Assembly (NCBI RefSeq): GCF_013113735.1
Contig: NZ_CP053346.1
Span: forward strand, 2,308,001-2,372,000
DNA length: 64,000 nucleotides
Source of the DNA: Sphingomonas sp. AP4-R1
GTDB taxonomy: Bacteria; Pseudomonadota; Alphaproteobacteria; Sphingomonadales; Sphingomonadaceae
Reading direction: 5' to 3'
Each line of letters begins with the position of its first letter. The first letter of the stretch is position 1. This document shows positions 35,704-44,302 of this stretch, piece after piece. The position numbers were made by a program, and so were the translations under genes. The notes beneath the pieces were generated by a model. It had not been told where the DNA came from and did not search any database. It was given only the letters and a program-made list of their open reading frames with translations.

Positions 35704-37611
35704 ATGCGGAGCGGGACAGGCCTTGGTCGCTACAGCCTGTTGATAATGCTCGCACTGGGCCTCGCCACGAGTGTGCGGGCACAGGAGGGTGAGGATCATG
35801 CGGCTCATCATGGCGGCGGTAGCAGCGCCGCGATGCCGGCGGATGGGAGTATGATCGCCTCGTCGACGCCGAGCGCGTCCGAAATGGCCAAGATGATGAA
35901 GCCCATGATGGACCGCATGATCAATGGTGCGGGCGAGAATGAACATGGCCACGATTCACGGCGCGCTGCCTTTTATGCGCAGCTCCTTGCCTTCCCGAGC
36001 CTCGACGAGGCGGCCCGGCGACGCGTGGCATCACAAGCCAGCGAGCGGGTTGCCAGCGGTCTCGCGATGGTCGACGCCGCGTCGGCCGAAGGTGCACGCG
36101 CGACCACGATCGCGGCTCGCCTGGACGCTGCTCGTCGCCTGCGCGAAGGTACCGACCTGTTTCGCGCGGGTTCCGCCGCGCAGGGCGCGCTCGGTGGGCT
36201 GCAGCCGCCCCGCGACGTGGGTCTCACCTGGTTCCGGGACCAGATGGATATCGACGAGGCAGCGTCCGGGCATGCCGGCCATTGGTTCGGCATCTCGCCT
36301 TCGCATCTTCTCCTCATGGTGTTCCTGGCGCTCGTCAGCGCCACGCTGATCGCGCTGCAGATGCTGCGCCTGCGGCGGATCGGCGCCATCGTCGCAGGGG
36401 TCAAACCGGCGGTTCCGGCGGCGCCTGTTGCGGTCCCGGCAAGCGCTAAAGTGGCGACGCCGCCCGGGCCCGACGTTGACACGCTCGCGCCCAGTGGCAC
36501 TGCCGCTCCGGCGGGCGCGTCGCTGCGCAAACCGAAAAGCTGGGCGGGACAGCTGCGGGTCGTCCAGATCGTCCGTGAAACGCCGACAGCCCTGACCTTC
36601 CGCCTCGCCGATCCCGCCGCCGATCGGCTGCCGTTTGACTTCCTGCCGGGCCAGTTCCTGCAGGTCGAAGTAGGACCCGAGGAAGGGAAGACCGCGCGCC
36701 GATCCTACACGATCGCCTCCTCGCCGACCCAGCGCGCGTATGTCGAGCTGACGGTCAAGCGCGAGGAGCAGGGTGTCGTCTCGCGCCATCTGCACGACAA
36801 GGTCGCCGCCGGTGATCTGCTGAAAGTGAGCGGACCGTTTGGAGCGTTCACCTTTACGGGTACTGACGCGGAAAGCATCGTGCTCATCGCCGGCGGGGTC
36901 GGCATCACGCCGATGATGTCGGTGCTGCGCTACCTGACCGACACCGCCTGGAAGGGCGAAATCTTCTTCCTTTACGGCGCCCGATCGACCGATGAGTTCA
37001 TTTTCCGCGAAGAGATCGAGCGGCTGGAGCGGCGTTTCGCCAACCTCCACGTCATCGCAACCATGGGGCGCTCGCCCGGGACGGTCTGGATGGGACCGGA
37101 AGGGCCGATCACCAAGGAAATGATCCTTGTCGCAGTGCCCGATATCGCGAGCAGGCGAATCCATATGTGCGGGCCGCCGGCGATGATGGGGGCGATGCGG
37201 GCCGAGCTTGCCGCGCTCGGCGTTCCCGAGGCACAGCTGCATACCGAAGCCTTCGGCCCGGCCTCACTGCCGGCGCATCCCGAAGACCTCGAAGTGGTGC
37301 CTACATCCTCTCCGGCGAAGCCGCACGCTGCGGCACCAGCCGTTGCGCCAGGGACCGTGACCTTTTCAGTGTCCGGCGTGTCCGCGGCATTGCCGGCAGA
37401 CCAGACCGTGCTTGATGCGGCCGAGGGAGCGGGCGTCGAAATCCCTTATGCCTGCCGGTCGGGTCAGTGTGGTGTCTGCGTCGTCAAGTTACTCAAGGGG
37501 GAGGTGACGATGGAGGTCGAGACCGGCCTCGCGCCCGCCGACAAGGCGCAAGGGTATGTCCTCGCCTGTCAGGCCAAGGGAACGGGTACGCCGCTCGTCG
37601 TCGAAGCCTGA
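35704..37611 (+). CDS. Membrane-anchored FAD/NAD(P)/2Fe-2S reductase with Met/His-rich periplasmic domain
   Basis: 635 residues in an unusual domain order. It begins with a signal sequence (10-26), a His/Met-rich stretch (31-83, with MAKMMKPMMDRM) and a helical periplasmic segment to about 195. A transmembrane helix (202-222) is followed by an Ala/Pro linker. A ferredoxin-NADP-reductase module has the FAD motif RRSYTIASSP (333-342), the NAD(P) motif GGVGITPMMS (397-406) and HMCGPPAMM. A C-terminal plant-type 2Fe-2S ferredoxin has Cys584, 589, 592 and 622. The catalytic domains should be cytosolic and draw electrons from NAD(P)H. Its stop overlaps the next gene (TGATG), a cytochrome-b-like protein. 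Confidence 0.85.
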   Translation: MRSGTGLGRYSLLIMLALGLATSVRAQEGEDHAAHHGGGSSAAMPADGSMIASSTPSASEMAKMMKPMMDRMINGAGENEHGHDSRRAAFYAQLLAFPSLDEAARRRVASQASERVASGLAMVDAASAEGARATTIAARLDAARRLREGTDLFRAGSAAQGALGGLQPPRDVGLTWFRDQMDIDEAASGHAGHWFGISPSHLLLMVFLALVSATLIALQMLRLRRIGAIVAGVKPAVPAAPVAVPASAKVATPPGPDVDTLAPSGTAAPAGASLRKPKSWAGQLRVVQIVRETPTALTFRLADPAADRLPFDFLPGQFLQVEVGPEEGKTARRSYTIASSPTQRAYVELTVKREEQGVVSRHLHDKVAAGDLLKVSGPFGAFTFTGTDAESIVLIAGGVGITPMMSVLRYLTDTAWKGEIFFLYGARSTDEFIFREEIERLERRFANLHVIATMGRSPGTVWMGPEGPITKEMILVAVPDIASRRIHMCGPPAMMGAMRAELAALGVPEAQLHTEAFGPASLPAHPEDLEVVPTSSPAKPHAAAPAVAPGTVTFSVSGVSAALPADQTVLDAAEGAGVEIPYACRSGQCGVCVVKLLKGEVTMEVETGLAPADKAQGYVLACQAKGTGTPLVVEA

Positions 37612-38339
37612 TGCGCGAGCGCGGCGATCTCATCGTCGGACTGCTGGTCGCGTTTCTGCTGCTGTTCCCGCTCGGCTATCTCGTTCATGTGTCGCCGCGG
37701 TTTCCCGGTAGCCTTGCGGGCGGGATCATCGGGATCACCGCTCTGGTGCTGATGCTGCTGACGCTCCCCTATGTCGCAGCCAAGCAAATTCCATGGGTCG
37801 ACAAGAGACTTTCACGGTTTGTCAGCAAGCCGACCCTGCTCGCCATCCATATCTATGCCGGCGTGCTGGCGCCAATCCTCGGGCTGCTCCACGCCGCGCA
37901 TACGTTCGAAAGCCCGGTCGGGCTGCTCCTCACCGTAATCCTCCTGATGACGGTCATCACCGGCTTCGTCGGCCGCTATCTCCTGGCACAGATCGCAAGA
38001 GCGCTGAGGGGGCGCACGTCGGAACTGGCCTCGCTTCGCTCCGCCTTCCTCGACGAGCCGGCCACGGCGGTTGCTCCGGCGGCGCCGAGAGCACCGCTCT
38101 CCAACTGGAGGCGTTTTCTGTTTGTCACAGCTGATGCGCCGGGCGGCGATCTACCGGCCGACAAGGATATGTTGGCCGCCGCGCTTGCCGACACCGAATT
38201 CGCGGTCCGCGCCGAAGAGGCAACCAACGCGCTGTTCGCCAAATGGAGGCTGCTGCACATCCTGTCGACTTGCCTCATCTTTGCGCTGCTCGCGCTTCAC
38301 ATCGGTGCGGCGATCTATTTCGGGCTGCGCTGGCTATGA
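37611..38339 (+). CDS. Four-helix membrane protein with bis-His helices (cytochrome-b / NOX-like)
   Basis: 242 residues with about four transmembrane helices. His80 and His94 lie 14 apart on one helix, and His216 and His230 lie 14 apart on another. That spacing is used by ferric reductases, NADPH oxidases and b-type cytochromes to hold two stacked haems across the membrane. Coupled translation with the upstream flavin/ferredoxin reductase and downstream seven-haem cytochrome suggests it is the transmembrane electron wire. No standard family name is certain. Haem binding is inferred from His spacing only. Confidence 0.75.
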   Translation: MRERGDLIVGLLVAFLLLFPLGYLVHVSPRFPGSLAGGIIGITALVLMLLTLPYVAAKQIPWVDKRLSRFVSKPTLLAIHIYAGVLAPILGLLHAAHTFESPVGLLLTVILLMTVITGFVGRYLLAQIARALRGRTSELASLRSAFLDEPATAVAPAAPRAPLSNWRRFLFVTADAPGGDLPADKDMLAAALADTEFAVRAEEATNALFAKWRLLHILSTCLIFALLALHIGAAIYFGLRWL

Positions 38340-39058
38340 GGTGGCAACGCCTTTCCTATGCGATCTTCATCGCGGCCTTGCTGATCATGGTCGCTGCGGT
38401 AGCGGTGCGAATGCGATCGGACGCGTCGTGGGATGCCGGGATGGTCGCGCAGCTCGTCGTGCCGGGTCCGCTTTCGAGCGCGCACCAGGCGTTCGCCAGC
38501 GAATGCACGGCCTGTCACACACCGGGCAAGGGTGTCGAGACGAAGACGTGTCTGACCTGCCATGCCGGGACGGACTTCGGATTCAAGCAGTCGACGCAGT
38601 TCCATGCCCGGGTGACGCAATGCACCTCCTGCCATGTCGAGCATGAAGGCGATCGCGGCATTATCCGCATGGATCATGCGGCGCTTCTCGACCCCATGAT
38701 ATTCCGACAGCCGGCCGATGCCAGCGTCGTCGACCCACATCGCCTCAAACCCGAAGCCGGATTGAATTGCGCCAGCTGCCATTCGTACCGCGATCCCCAT
38801 CAGGGACTGTTCGGCACCGATTGCGCGAGCTGCCACCAGACCGGCAGCTGGGCGATCGCCAACTACCGGCATCCATCGGTCAATTCGACCGAATGCTCCG
38901 AATGCCACAAGGCGCCGCCCAGCCACTTCATGGAGCATTTCAGCATGGTGTCGCAGCGCGCGGCCGGCTCCAAGGCGCGTGTCGACCAATGCTATGCCTG
39001 TCACACGACCGACAGCTTCAATAATATCCGCCGCCGAGGCTGGTATGATCACCATTGA
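38336..39058 (+). CDS. Seven-haem c-type cytochrome, membrane-anchored
   Basis: 240 residues with one N-terminal helix (6-24) as uncleaved anchor or signal. Seven CXXCH haem motifs lie at residues 57, 72, 96, 145, 163, 187 and 219 (CTACH, CLTCH, CTSCH, CASCH, CASCH, CSECH, CYACH), and many extra His residues could be distal ligands. It should face the periplasm. ATGA overlap with the cytochrome-b-like gene indicates one complex. The terminal acceptor is unknown; periplasmic copper or another metal is possible given the neighbours. Confidence 0.9.
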   Translation: MRWQRLSYAIFIAALLIMVAAVAVRMRSDASWDAGMVAQLVVPGPLSSAHQAFASECTACHTPGKGVETKTCLTCHAGTDFGFKQSTQFHARVTQCTSCHVEHEGDRGIIRMDHAALLDPMIFRQPADASVVDPHRLKPEAGLNCASCHSYRDPHQGLFGTDCASCHQTGSWAIANYRHPSVNSTECSECHKAPPSHFMEHFSMVSQRAAGSKARVDQCYACHTTDSFNNIRRRGWYDHH

Positions 39059-39368
39059 CGCCAATTGGCTGGGCGGCTTCTTCCGGGCCGCCGTCATCGG
39101 CCTCGAGCTCGCGGGGACGCTGACTATCCTGGTCGGCGCGCCGCAAGCAGCTTTCCAGTTCGCAAGGCGACCCAGGGCCAGCGATCAGACGGAAGCCTAT
39201 AGCGCGTTCCGTTTGGAACTGGGCCGCAGCATCTCGCTCGGGGTCGAGATCAACGGCTACCGGCCCTGGGAGAAAACCGGATGGCGCGGGAGAAAGCGCG
39301 CGTGGCCACCAATGGCTCGCCGCCAGGAGGCGACCGGACAATCCGAGCTGAAGCGCGGGTTTAGATGA
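39045..39368 (+). CDS. DUF1622-like membrane protein, internally deleted
   Basis: 107 residues. The first half (FFRAAVIGLELAGTLTILVG, then FRLELGRSI) matches the beginning of DUF1622 proteins. It then jumps to GVEINGYRPWEK, which resembles their far C-terminal end (LEVEIEGRWPWQ). About 35-45 residues holding two helices are missing, without loss of frame. Probably non-functional. It overlaps the end of the cytochrome gene by 14 bases. Confidence 0.6.
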   Translation: MITIDANWLGGFFRAAVIGLELAGTLTILVGAPQAAFQFARRPRASDQTEAYSAFRLELGRSISLGVEINGYRPWEKTGWRGRKRAWPPMARRQEATGQSELKRGFR

Positions 39369-39381
39369 CGGGAGTGGCAAG

Positions 39382-39819
39382 ATGATCGAGAGACGCGAAT
39401 TGCTGACGGCGGGTGCCGGGCTGGTAGTGGCGGCCACGCTGGCCGCACCGGCAGCGGCGCAGCACCATCGGATGGAGGGGATGGTGATGTCCCTGGCGGA
39501 GTGCGTAGACGAATGTGTCGCATCGCACCGTATGTGCTTGGAGACGGCCGCCTATGTCACAAGGCGGGGCGGCGCGCTGGCCATCGCGCCGCTGATCGCC
39601 ATGCTGACAGACTGTGCGGAACTGTGCCAGACGACGGCAAATTCCATGCTGCGAGAATCTGCCCTCCACCGCATCATCTGCGGTGCCTGCGCGGAGGCTT
39701 GCGAGCGATGCGCGCAAGAATGTCTTGCTCGCGGCAAGGACGAGCAGATCGAGCGTTGCTCGGCGACCTGCAGGCGTTGCGCGGCAGGCTGCCGGATGAT
39801 GGCAGACACGGCGAGCTGA
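39382..39819 (+). CDS. Csp-type four-helix-bundle copper storage protein
   Basis: 145 residues with a twin-arginine leader (ERRELLTAGAGLVVAATLAA), so it is exported folded. The mature domain has 14 Cys (41, 45, 52, 78, 82, 100, 103, 107, 110, 114, 126, 130, 133, 137), arranged as CxxxC and CxxC along helices. This is the pattern of the copper storage protein Csp1, which holds many Cu(I) ions inside a helical bundle. It follows the redox genes closely and probably belongs to the same transcript. Confidence 0.88.
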   Translation: MIERRELLTAGAGLVVAATLAAPAAAQHHRMEGMVMSLAECVDECVASHRMCLETAAYVTRRGGALAIAPLIAMLTDCAELCQTTANSMLRESALHRIICGACAEACERCAQECLARGKDEQIERCSATCRRCAAGCRMMADTAS

Positions 39820-39957
39820 ACGCGCCCCTCTTCGCACATTACGTATTCGCCTGGTTCAAAGGCGACACCATCTCATGGGCAAGCTTCGTGAGGAGCGACA
39901 ATCGATCGGGCCTTCGCGCGGTCGAAAGGAAAACCTCACACCATAAGGATTGGATAT

Positions 39958-40167
39958 TTGCGTAATAAGACGGCAATTATCGCGTCGCTCTCGGCCCTCG
40001 GCATCCTTGCCGTCAGCGCCGCGCCTGTTCTCGCCGACGGGATGCCGCCGGGCATGCCGGATCTCGAGGAGCCTCTCAAGGCACGGCCCGCGCCTGCCCC
40101 GTTGAACACCGCGCACATGGAGGGCATGCGGCACGGAAAGGAGCAGATGCATAGCCAGATGGTGTAG
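39958..40167 (+). CDS. Small secreted Met/His-containing protein
   Basis: 69 residues from a TTG preceded by AAGG about ten bases upstream. A signal peptide (AIIASLSALGILAVSAAPVLA) is followed by a short Pro/Met-rich peptide ending in HMEGMRHGKEQMHSQMV. No fold is recognised. It looks like another small periplasmic metal ligand of this island. Confidence 0.6.
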   Translation: MRNKTAIIASLSALGILAVSAAPVLADGMPPGMPDLEEPLKARPAPAPLNTAHMEGMRHGKEQMHSQMV

Positions 40168-40383
40168 GGTCATCGGAGGGGAATGCGAGTTTCGGACGGC
40201 AGGTCGCGCATGGCGGCTGCCGACTGCTGACCGAACACGTTCCGAAACGCGACGAGTGTTCGACCGATCGGCTCATGGCCGCCGTTGAATGAGCTGACCA
40301 ATCGAACCGGGCGTTGGCCCGCCGTCCCTACGGCGGGCCGACTGTATTCTACGGGAAGCGAAGACCACCCTTGTGAATTTCGC

Positions 40384-40415
40384 TTGACCCTGGACCGCGG
40401 TCCATCCCGCAGGAT
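40384..40415 (+). promoter_or_regulatory. MerR-type operator/promoter with perfect dyad
   Basis: TTGACC at 40384-40389 is followed by the perfect palindrome TGGACCGCGGTCCA at 40391-40404. A poor -10 (CAGGAT, 40410-40415) lies about 20 bases from the -35. Long spacer plus dyad is typical of MerR-controlled promoters. It reads toward the Met/His-rich gene at 40555. Confidence 0.6.
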
Positions 40416-40554
40416 CACCTGCGAGCCGGTGCGGAAACACCGGAGATTCGTAACTTACGTATTCAGACCAGAGGCCGAGAGCAGCATGCAGGTGTCGGAA
40501 ATGCCGGGTTCGAAGCACACGATCCGGCAAGAATTCAATGTTCGGAGATCTTCG

Positions 40555-40971
40555 ATGCCAAAGACGCCTTTTCTGACCGCTACTGTCAGCTGCCTGGCGG
40601 CGTTGGCTTTCGCCAGCGCCAGTTTGGCGCAGTCGACGCCAGCAAGCCCGCAATCGACACCCGCACCCGCGCAGCCGGCCCCGACGGACGGTCACGCCCA
40701 TCAGATGGGCATGGATCATGGCGGGCAACAGATGCACGACCAGATGATGCAGGATCATCAGGCCGGCATGCAGAAGCAGCAGGGTCAACCGGACCAGCAG
40801 GGCATGTCGGGAATGGCCGGTATGTCCGGTGGTGCGGCCGCATCGAACGGATCCGGCATGGCCGACAAGCCGATGAGCGGCTGCTGCAAGATGCCGATGA
40901 AGAAGGCGAAGCCGGCTCCCAAGAAGAAAGCCGCCAAGCCCATGGCCGACAAGCCGATGAGCGACATGTGA
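40555..40971 (+). CDS. Secreted Met/His/Lys-rich protein
   Basis: 138 residues. Signal peptide (TATVSCLAALAFASASLA), then a low-complexity chain of His/Met/Gln (GHAHQMGMDHGGQQMHDQMM), a Gly/Met segment, a CCKMPMKKAK cluster and two MADKPMS repeats near the C-terminus. It is likely an unstructured Cu/Ag-binding periplasmic protein. The start at 40555 is chosen because the signal peptide begins there. A perfect-dyad MerR-type promoter lies about 140 bases upstream. Confidence 0.7.
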   Translation: MPKTPFLTATVSCLAALAFASASLAQSTPASPQSTPAPAQPAPTDGHAHQMGMDHGGQQMHDQMMQDHQAGMQKQQGQPDQQGMSGMAGMSGGAAASNGSGMADKPMSGCCKMPMKKAKPAPKKKAAKPMADKPMSDM

Positions 40972-41007
40972 AGTTTCCAGCCCCGAGAACAAACCGCCGG
41001 GGCCGAG

Positions 41008-41048
41008 GGCCCGCCGCCGCCCCCCCCCCGCGGCGGGCCAGTTTTTTT
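41008..41048 (+). terminator. Rho-independent terminator
   Basis: A perfect 10-bp GC stem, GGCCCGCCGC at 41008-41017 with GCGGCGGGCC at 41030-41039, encloses a C-rich loop and is followed by seven Ts (41042-41048). It ends the transcript of the Met/His-rich gene. Confidence 0.85.
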
Positions 41049-41127
41049 GACGATGAAGCTCGGCCGCCGGGCTCCCCCGGTAACGATTGCCGGGAAACGG
41101 GCGCCCGGCGCGAGGTAGGAGACGGTG

Positions 41128-41457
41128 ATGCGGAGATATCCGGGTTTCGGCGCCACGATAGGCCTTTTGCTGTTTGGAAGCACGCCGCTCCTCGCGCAGG
41201 GCATCGGTCATACGTTCTTCATGCGAGGCAAAATCGTCCGCATGGATGCGGGCGGATCGGTCGCCTGTCTCGGCAAGGCCGATGGCGCGCAGGTCGGCCA
41301 GATCCTCGAAGTCTACCATGCCACGCCGCGCCATCGCCGACTGGTTGGCCGTGTCCAGGTCGACCAGATCTTCGATGACCATTTCGCGCATTTTCAGGTC
41401 ACGGATGGCACGCCGCAGAAGGGCGACTGGGTCCGGCTGAAGCGGAGCCACTCATAG
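41128..41457 (+). CDS. Small secreted protein, metal-island paralogue 2
   Basis: 109 residues from the ATG at 41128 (TAGGAG upstream). Signal peptide, then GIGHTFFMRGKIV, CLGKADGAQVGQILEVYH, VDQIFDDHFAHFQVTDGTP and a GDWVRL end. It aligns along its whole length with the protein at 34087, about half the residues being identical by eye. It is not recognised beyond that. It follows a strong terminator and precedes the dehydrogenase/copAB genes. Confidence 0.72.
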   Translation: MRRYPGFGATIGLLLFGSTPLLAQGIGHTFFMRGKIVRMDAGGSVACLGKADGAQVGQILEVYHATPRHRRLVGRVQVDQIFDDHFAHFQVTDGTPQKGDWVRLKRSHS

Positions 41458-41724
41458 CGAGCGGGACGACCTCCGTGCGCGGTCGGCTCGAACCGGCAAG
41501 AACCCCGACCGCAGCGTGGGCGCGGCGCCAAGTCGTTTGTCTGCGCGGTAGAATATCTTTCCGCGTCCGCCAATGAAAATCCATCCGCTCTTCGACCGCA
41601 ATGGGTCGCTCATCTTGTGAAGAAGATCTGTTCGACTGGGGAAGCCGGCTGCTGCGGAAGTTACTTATAGGCCCACACCGCACAGAGTTTACCCGTCAAG
41701 CGCCAGTGGAGATGGAGTCAGGCT

Positions 41725-43245
41725 ATGTTCGAGAAAGCAATCGGGACCATCAACGCCGCACCGGCTTTCCGGCACCGCTATGACAATTTCATCGGTGGCC
41801 GCTGGAGCGCTCCCGCCGGCGGCGAATATTTCACCGACACCAGCCCGATCAACGGCGCCCCGATCGCCGAGTTCGCCTTGTCGACGCCGGAAGATGTCGA
41901 GCGCGCGCTCGATGCGGCCCACGCCGCCAGGGATCAATGGGCGAGGGTCTCGCCGGCCGAACGCGCCCGACTGCTCAACCGGATCGCCGATCGGCTCGAG
42001 GATAATCTGGAGCTGCTGGCGCTCGCCGAGACGATCGACAATGGCAAGCCGATCCGCGAGACGCGCGCCGCCGACGTGCCGCTCGCGATCGATCATTTCC
42101 GCTATTTCGCCGGCTGCATCCGCGCCGAGGAAGGCGCGATCTCGACGATCGACGCCAATACCATCGCCTATCATTTCCGCGAGCCGCTGGGTGTGGTCGG
42201 CCAGATCATCCCGTGGAATTTCCCGCTGCTGATGGCGGCCTGGAAGATCGCTCCCGCGCTGGCCGCCGGCAACTGCACCGTCATCAAGCCCGCGTCGCAG
42301 ACGCCGCTCACGCTGATGATGCTTGCCGAGCTCACCGCCGATATCCTCCCGCCGGGCGTGCTCAACGTCGTGACCGGCCCCGGGCGGACGGTTGGCCAGG
42401 CGATCGCCGCCAATCCCCGCATCGCCAAGGTCTCCTTCACCGGCGAGACCGTCACCGGCAAGCAGATCATGCACGCCGCCGCCGACCATCTCATCCCCCA
42501 GACGATGGAGCTGGGCGGCAAGTCGCCCAACATCTTCATGGCGGACGTGCTCGACGAGGACGACGCCTTCTTCGACAAGGCGCTCGAGGGCTTCACGCTG
42601 TTCGCCTTCAACAAGGGCGAGGTCTGCACCTGTCCTTCGCGCGCGCTGATCCATGACTCGATCTTCGACCGCTTCATGGAGCGCGCCGTGGCGCGGGTCG
42701 CGGCGATCCGTCAGGGCGACCCGCTCGATCCCTCGGTCCAGGTCGGTGCCCAGGCGTCCGAGGACCAACTTCACAAGATCCTCGGCTATATCGAGATCGG
42801 CAAGGCCGAAGGCGCGCAGTGCCTGGCCGGTGGCGCCCGCGCGCTTCCCGGCGGCGAACTCGACCAGGGCTATTTCGTGCAGCCGACCGTGTTCGTCGGC
42901 GAGAACCGCATGCGGATCTTCCAGGAGGAGATCTTCGGGCCGGTCCTGTCGGTGACGCGGTTCAAGACGGTCGAGGAGGCGATCGGACTCGCCAACGATA
43001 CGGCCTATGGCCTCGGCGCGGGCGTCTGGACCCGGAACGGCAACACCGCCTACCGCCTCGGCCGCGCGATCCAGGCCGGCCGGGTCTGGACGAACTGCTA
43101 TCATCAATATCCCGCCCATGCCGCGTTCGGCGGCTACAAGGCGTCGGGGTTCGGGCGCGAGAACCACAAGATGATGCTCGACCATTACCAGCAGACCAAG
43201 AACCTGCTTGTCTCCTATGACGAGCACGCGCTCGGCCTGTTCTGA
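41725..43245 (+). CDS. NAD-dependent aldehyde dehydrogenase
   Basis: 506 residues, ExaC/AldA-type. The NAD-binding and catalytic segments are clear: [31 protein letters not shown], catalytic Glu in MELGGKSPN and catalytic Cys in [11 protein letters not shown], with [10 protein letters not shown] and [13 protein letters not shown] near the end. It oxidises aldehydes to acids. It is followed by a zinc alcohol dehydrogenase gene 25 bases later and then copAB, so the four are probably one operon. A role inside a metal island is not obvious. Confidence 0.94.
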   Translation: MFEKAIGTINAAPAFRHRYDNFIGGRWSAPAGGEYFTDTSPINGAPIAEFALSTPEDVERALDAAHAARDQWARVSPAERARLLNRIADRLEDNLELLALAETIDNGKPIRETRAADVPLAIDHFRYFAGCIRAEEGAISTIDANTIAYHFREPLGVVGQIIPWNFPLLMAAWKIAPALAAGNCTVIKPASQTPLTLMMLAELTADILPPGVLNVVTGPGRTVGQAIAANPRIAKVSFTGETVTGKQIMHAAADHLIPQTMELGGKSPNIFMADVLDEDDAFFDKALEGFTLFAFNKGEVCTCPSRALIHDSIFDRFMERAVARVAAIRQGDPLDPSVQVGAQASEDQLHKILGYIEIGKAEGAQCLAGGARALPGGELDQGYFVQPTVFVGENRMRIFQEEIFGPVLSVTRFKTVEEAIGLANDTAYGLGAGVWTRNGNTAYRLGRAIQAGRVWTNCYHQYPAHAAFGGYKASGFGRENHKMMLDHYQQTKNLLVSYDEHALGLF

Positions 43246-43270
43246 CACTCTCATAGAAGGAGAAGCAGAC

Positions 43271-44296
43271 ATGGCGAAAACCATGAAGGCGGCCGTCGTC
43301 CGCGAGTTCGGCAAGCCGCTCGTGATCGAGGAGGCGCCGGTCCCGGAGGTCGGCCCCGGCCAGATCCTAGTCAAGATCGCGGCGACCGGCGTCTGCCACA
43401 CCGACCTGCACGCGGCCGAGGGCGATTGGCCGGTGAAGCCGAACCCGCCGTTCATTCCGGGCCACGAAGGCGTCGGCCATGTCGCCGCGGTCGGGTCCGG
43501 GGTCACCCAGGTCAAGGAAGGCGACCGGGTCGGCGTGCCCTGGCTCTACACCGCCTGCGGTCATTGCGTGCACTGCCTGGGCGGCTGGGAGACCCTCTGC
43601 GACCTCCAGCAGAACACCGGCTATTCGGTGAATGGCAGCTTCGCCGACTATGTCCTCGCCGATCCCAACTATGTCGGCCATCTGCCCGACAATGTCGGCT
43701 TCATCGACATCGCGCCGATCCTCTGCGCGGGCGTCACGGTCTATAAGGGGCTGAAGGCCACCGCGACGAAGCCGGGCGACTGGGTGGTGGTCTCCGGGAT
43801 CGGCGGGCTCGGGCACATGGCGGTGCAATATGCCCGCGCCATGGGCCTCAACGTCGCCGCGGTCGACATCGACGATCGCAAACTCGATCTTGCGACACGC
43901 CTTGGCGCGGCGCTGACGATCAATGCGCGCAAGGAGGATCCGTCGGCCGCGATCAAGAAGGCCATCGATGGGGCGCAGGGCGTGCTTGTGACGGCGGTCT
44001 CGCCCAAGGCGTTCCAGCAGGCGCTCGGCATGGTGCGGCGCGGCGGTACTGTCGCGCTCAACGGTCTGCCGCCCGGCGACTTCCCGCTGTCGATCTTCGA
44101 CACCGTCCTCAACGGCATCACCGTGCGCGGCTCGATCGTCGGCACGCGGCTCGACCTGGTCGAGGCGCTTGCCTTCGCCGGCGAAGGCAAGGTCCACGCG
44201 ACGGTGCACACCGAGAAGCTCGAAGCCATCAACGATGTCTTCGCGCGCATGCACCATGGCGACATCGAGGGACGGATCGTCCTCGATCTGGCCTGA
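43271..44296 (+). CDS. adhP: Zinc-dependent alcohol dehydrogenase, AdhP-type
   Basis: 341 residues. Catalytic zinc ligands are visible in [15 protein letters not shown] and PGHEGVGH. The structural zinc is bound by the Cys quartet in [15 protein letters not shown]. The Rossmann motif is [13 protein letters not shown]. It interconverts primary alcohols and aldehydes with NAD. Paired with the upstream aldehyde dehydrogenase, it would take ethanol or a similar alcohol to the acid. The symbol is by family resemblance. Confidence 0.93.
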   Translation: MAKTMKAAVVREFGKPLVIEEAPVPEVGPGQILVKIAATGVCHTDLHAAEGDWPVKPNPPFIPGHEGVGHVAAVGSGVTQVKEGDRVGVPWLYTACGHCVHCLGGWETLCDLQQNTGYSVNGSFADYVLADPNYVGHLPDNVGFIDIAPILCAGVTVYKGLKATATKPGDWVVVSGIGGLGHMAVQYARAMGLNVAAVDIDDRKLDLATRLGAALTINARKEDPSAAIKKAIDGAQGVLVTAVSPKAFQQALGMVRRGGTVALNGLPPGDFPLSIFDTVLNGITVRGSIVGTRLDLVEALAFAGEGKVHATVHTEKLEAINDVFARMHHGDIEGRIVLDLA

Positions 44297-44302
44297 CCAT
44301 CC

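Noticed and set aside
40273..41451. 392-codon minus-strand open frame
   Set aside because: Crosses a strong terminator and is antisense to two secreted-protein genes with signal peptides and ribosome sites.
41689..43515. 608-codon minus-strand open frame
   Set aside because: Antisense to the aldehyde dehydrogenase gene; composition is low-information and matches no fold.
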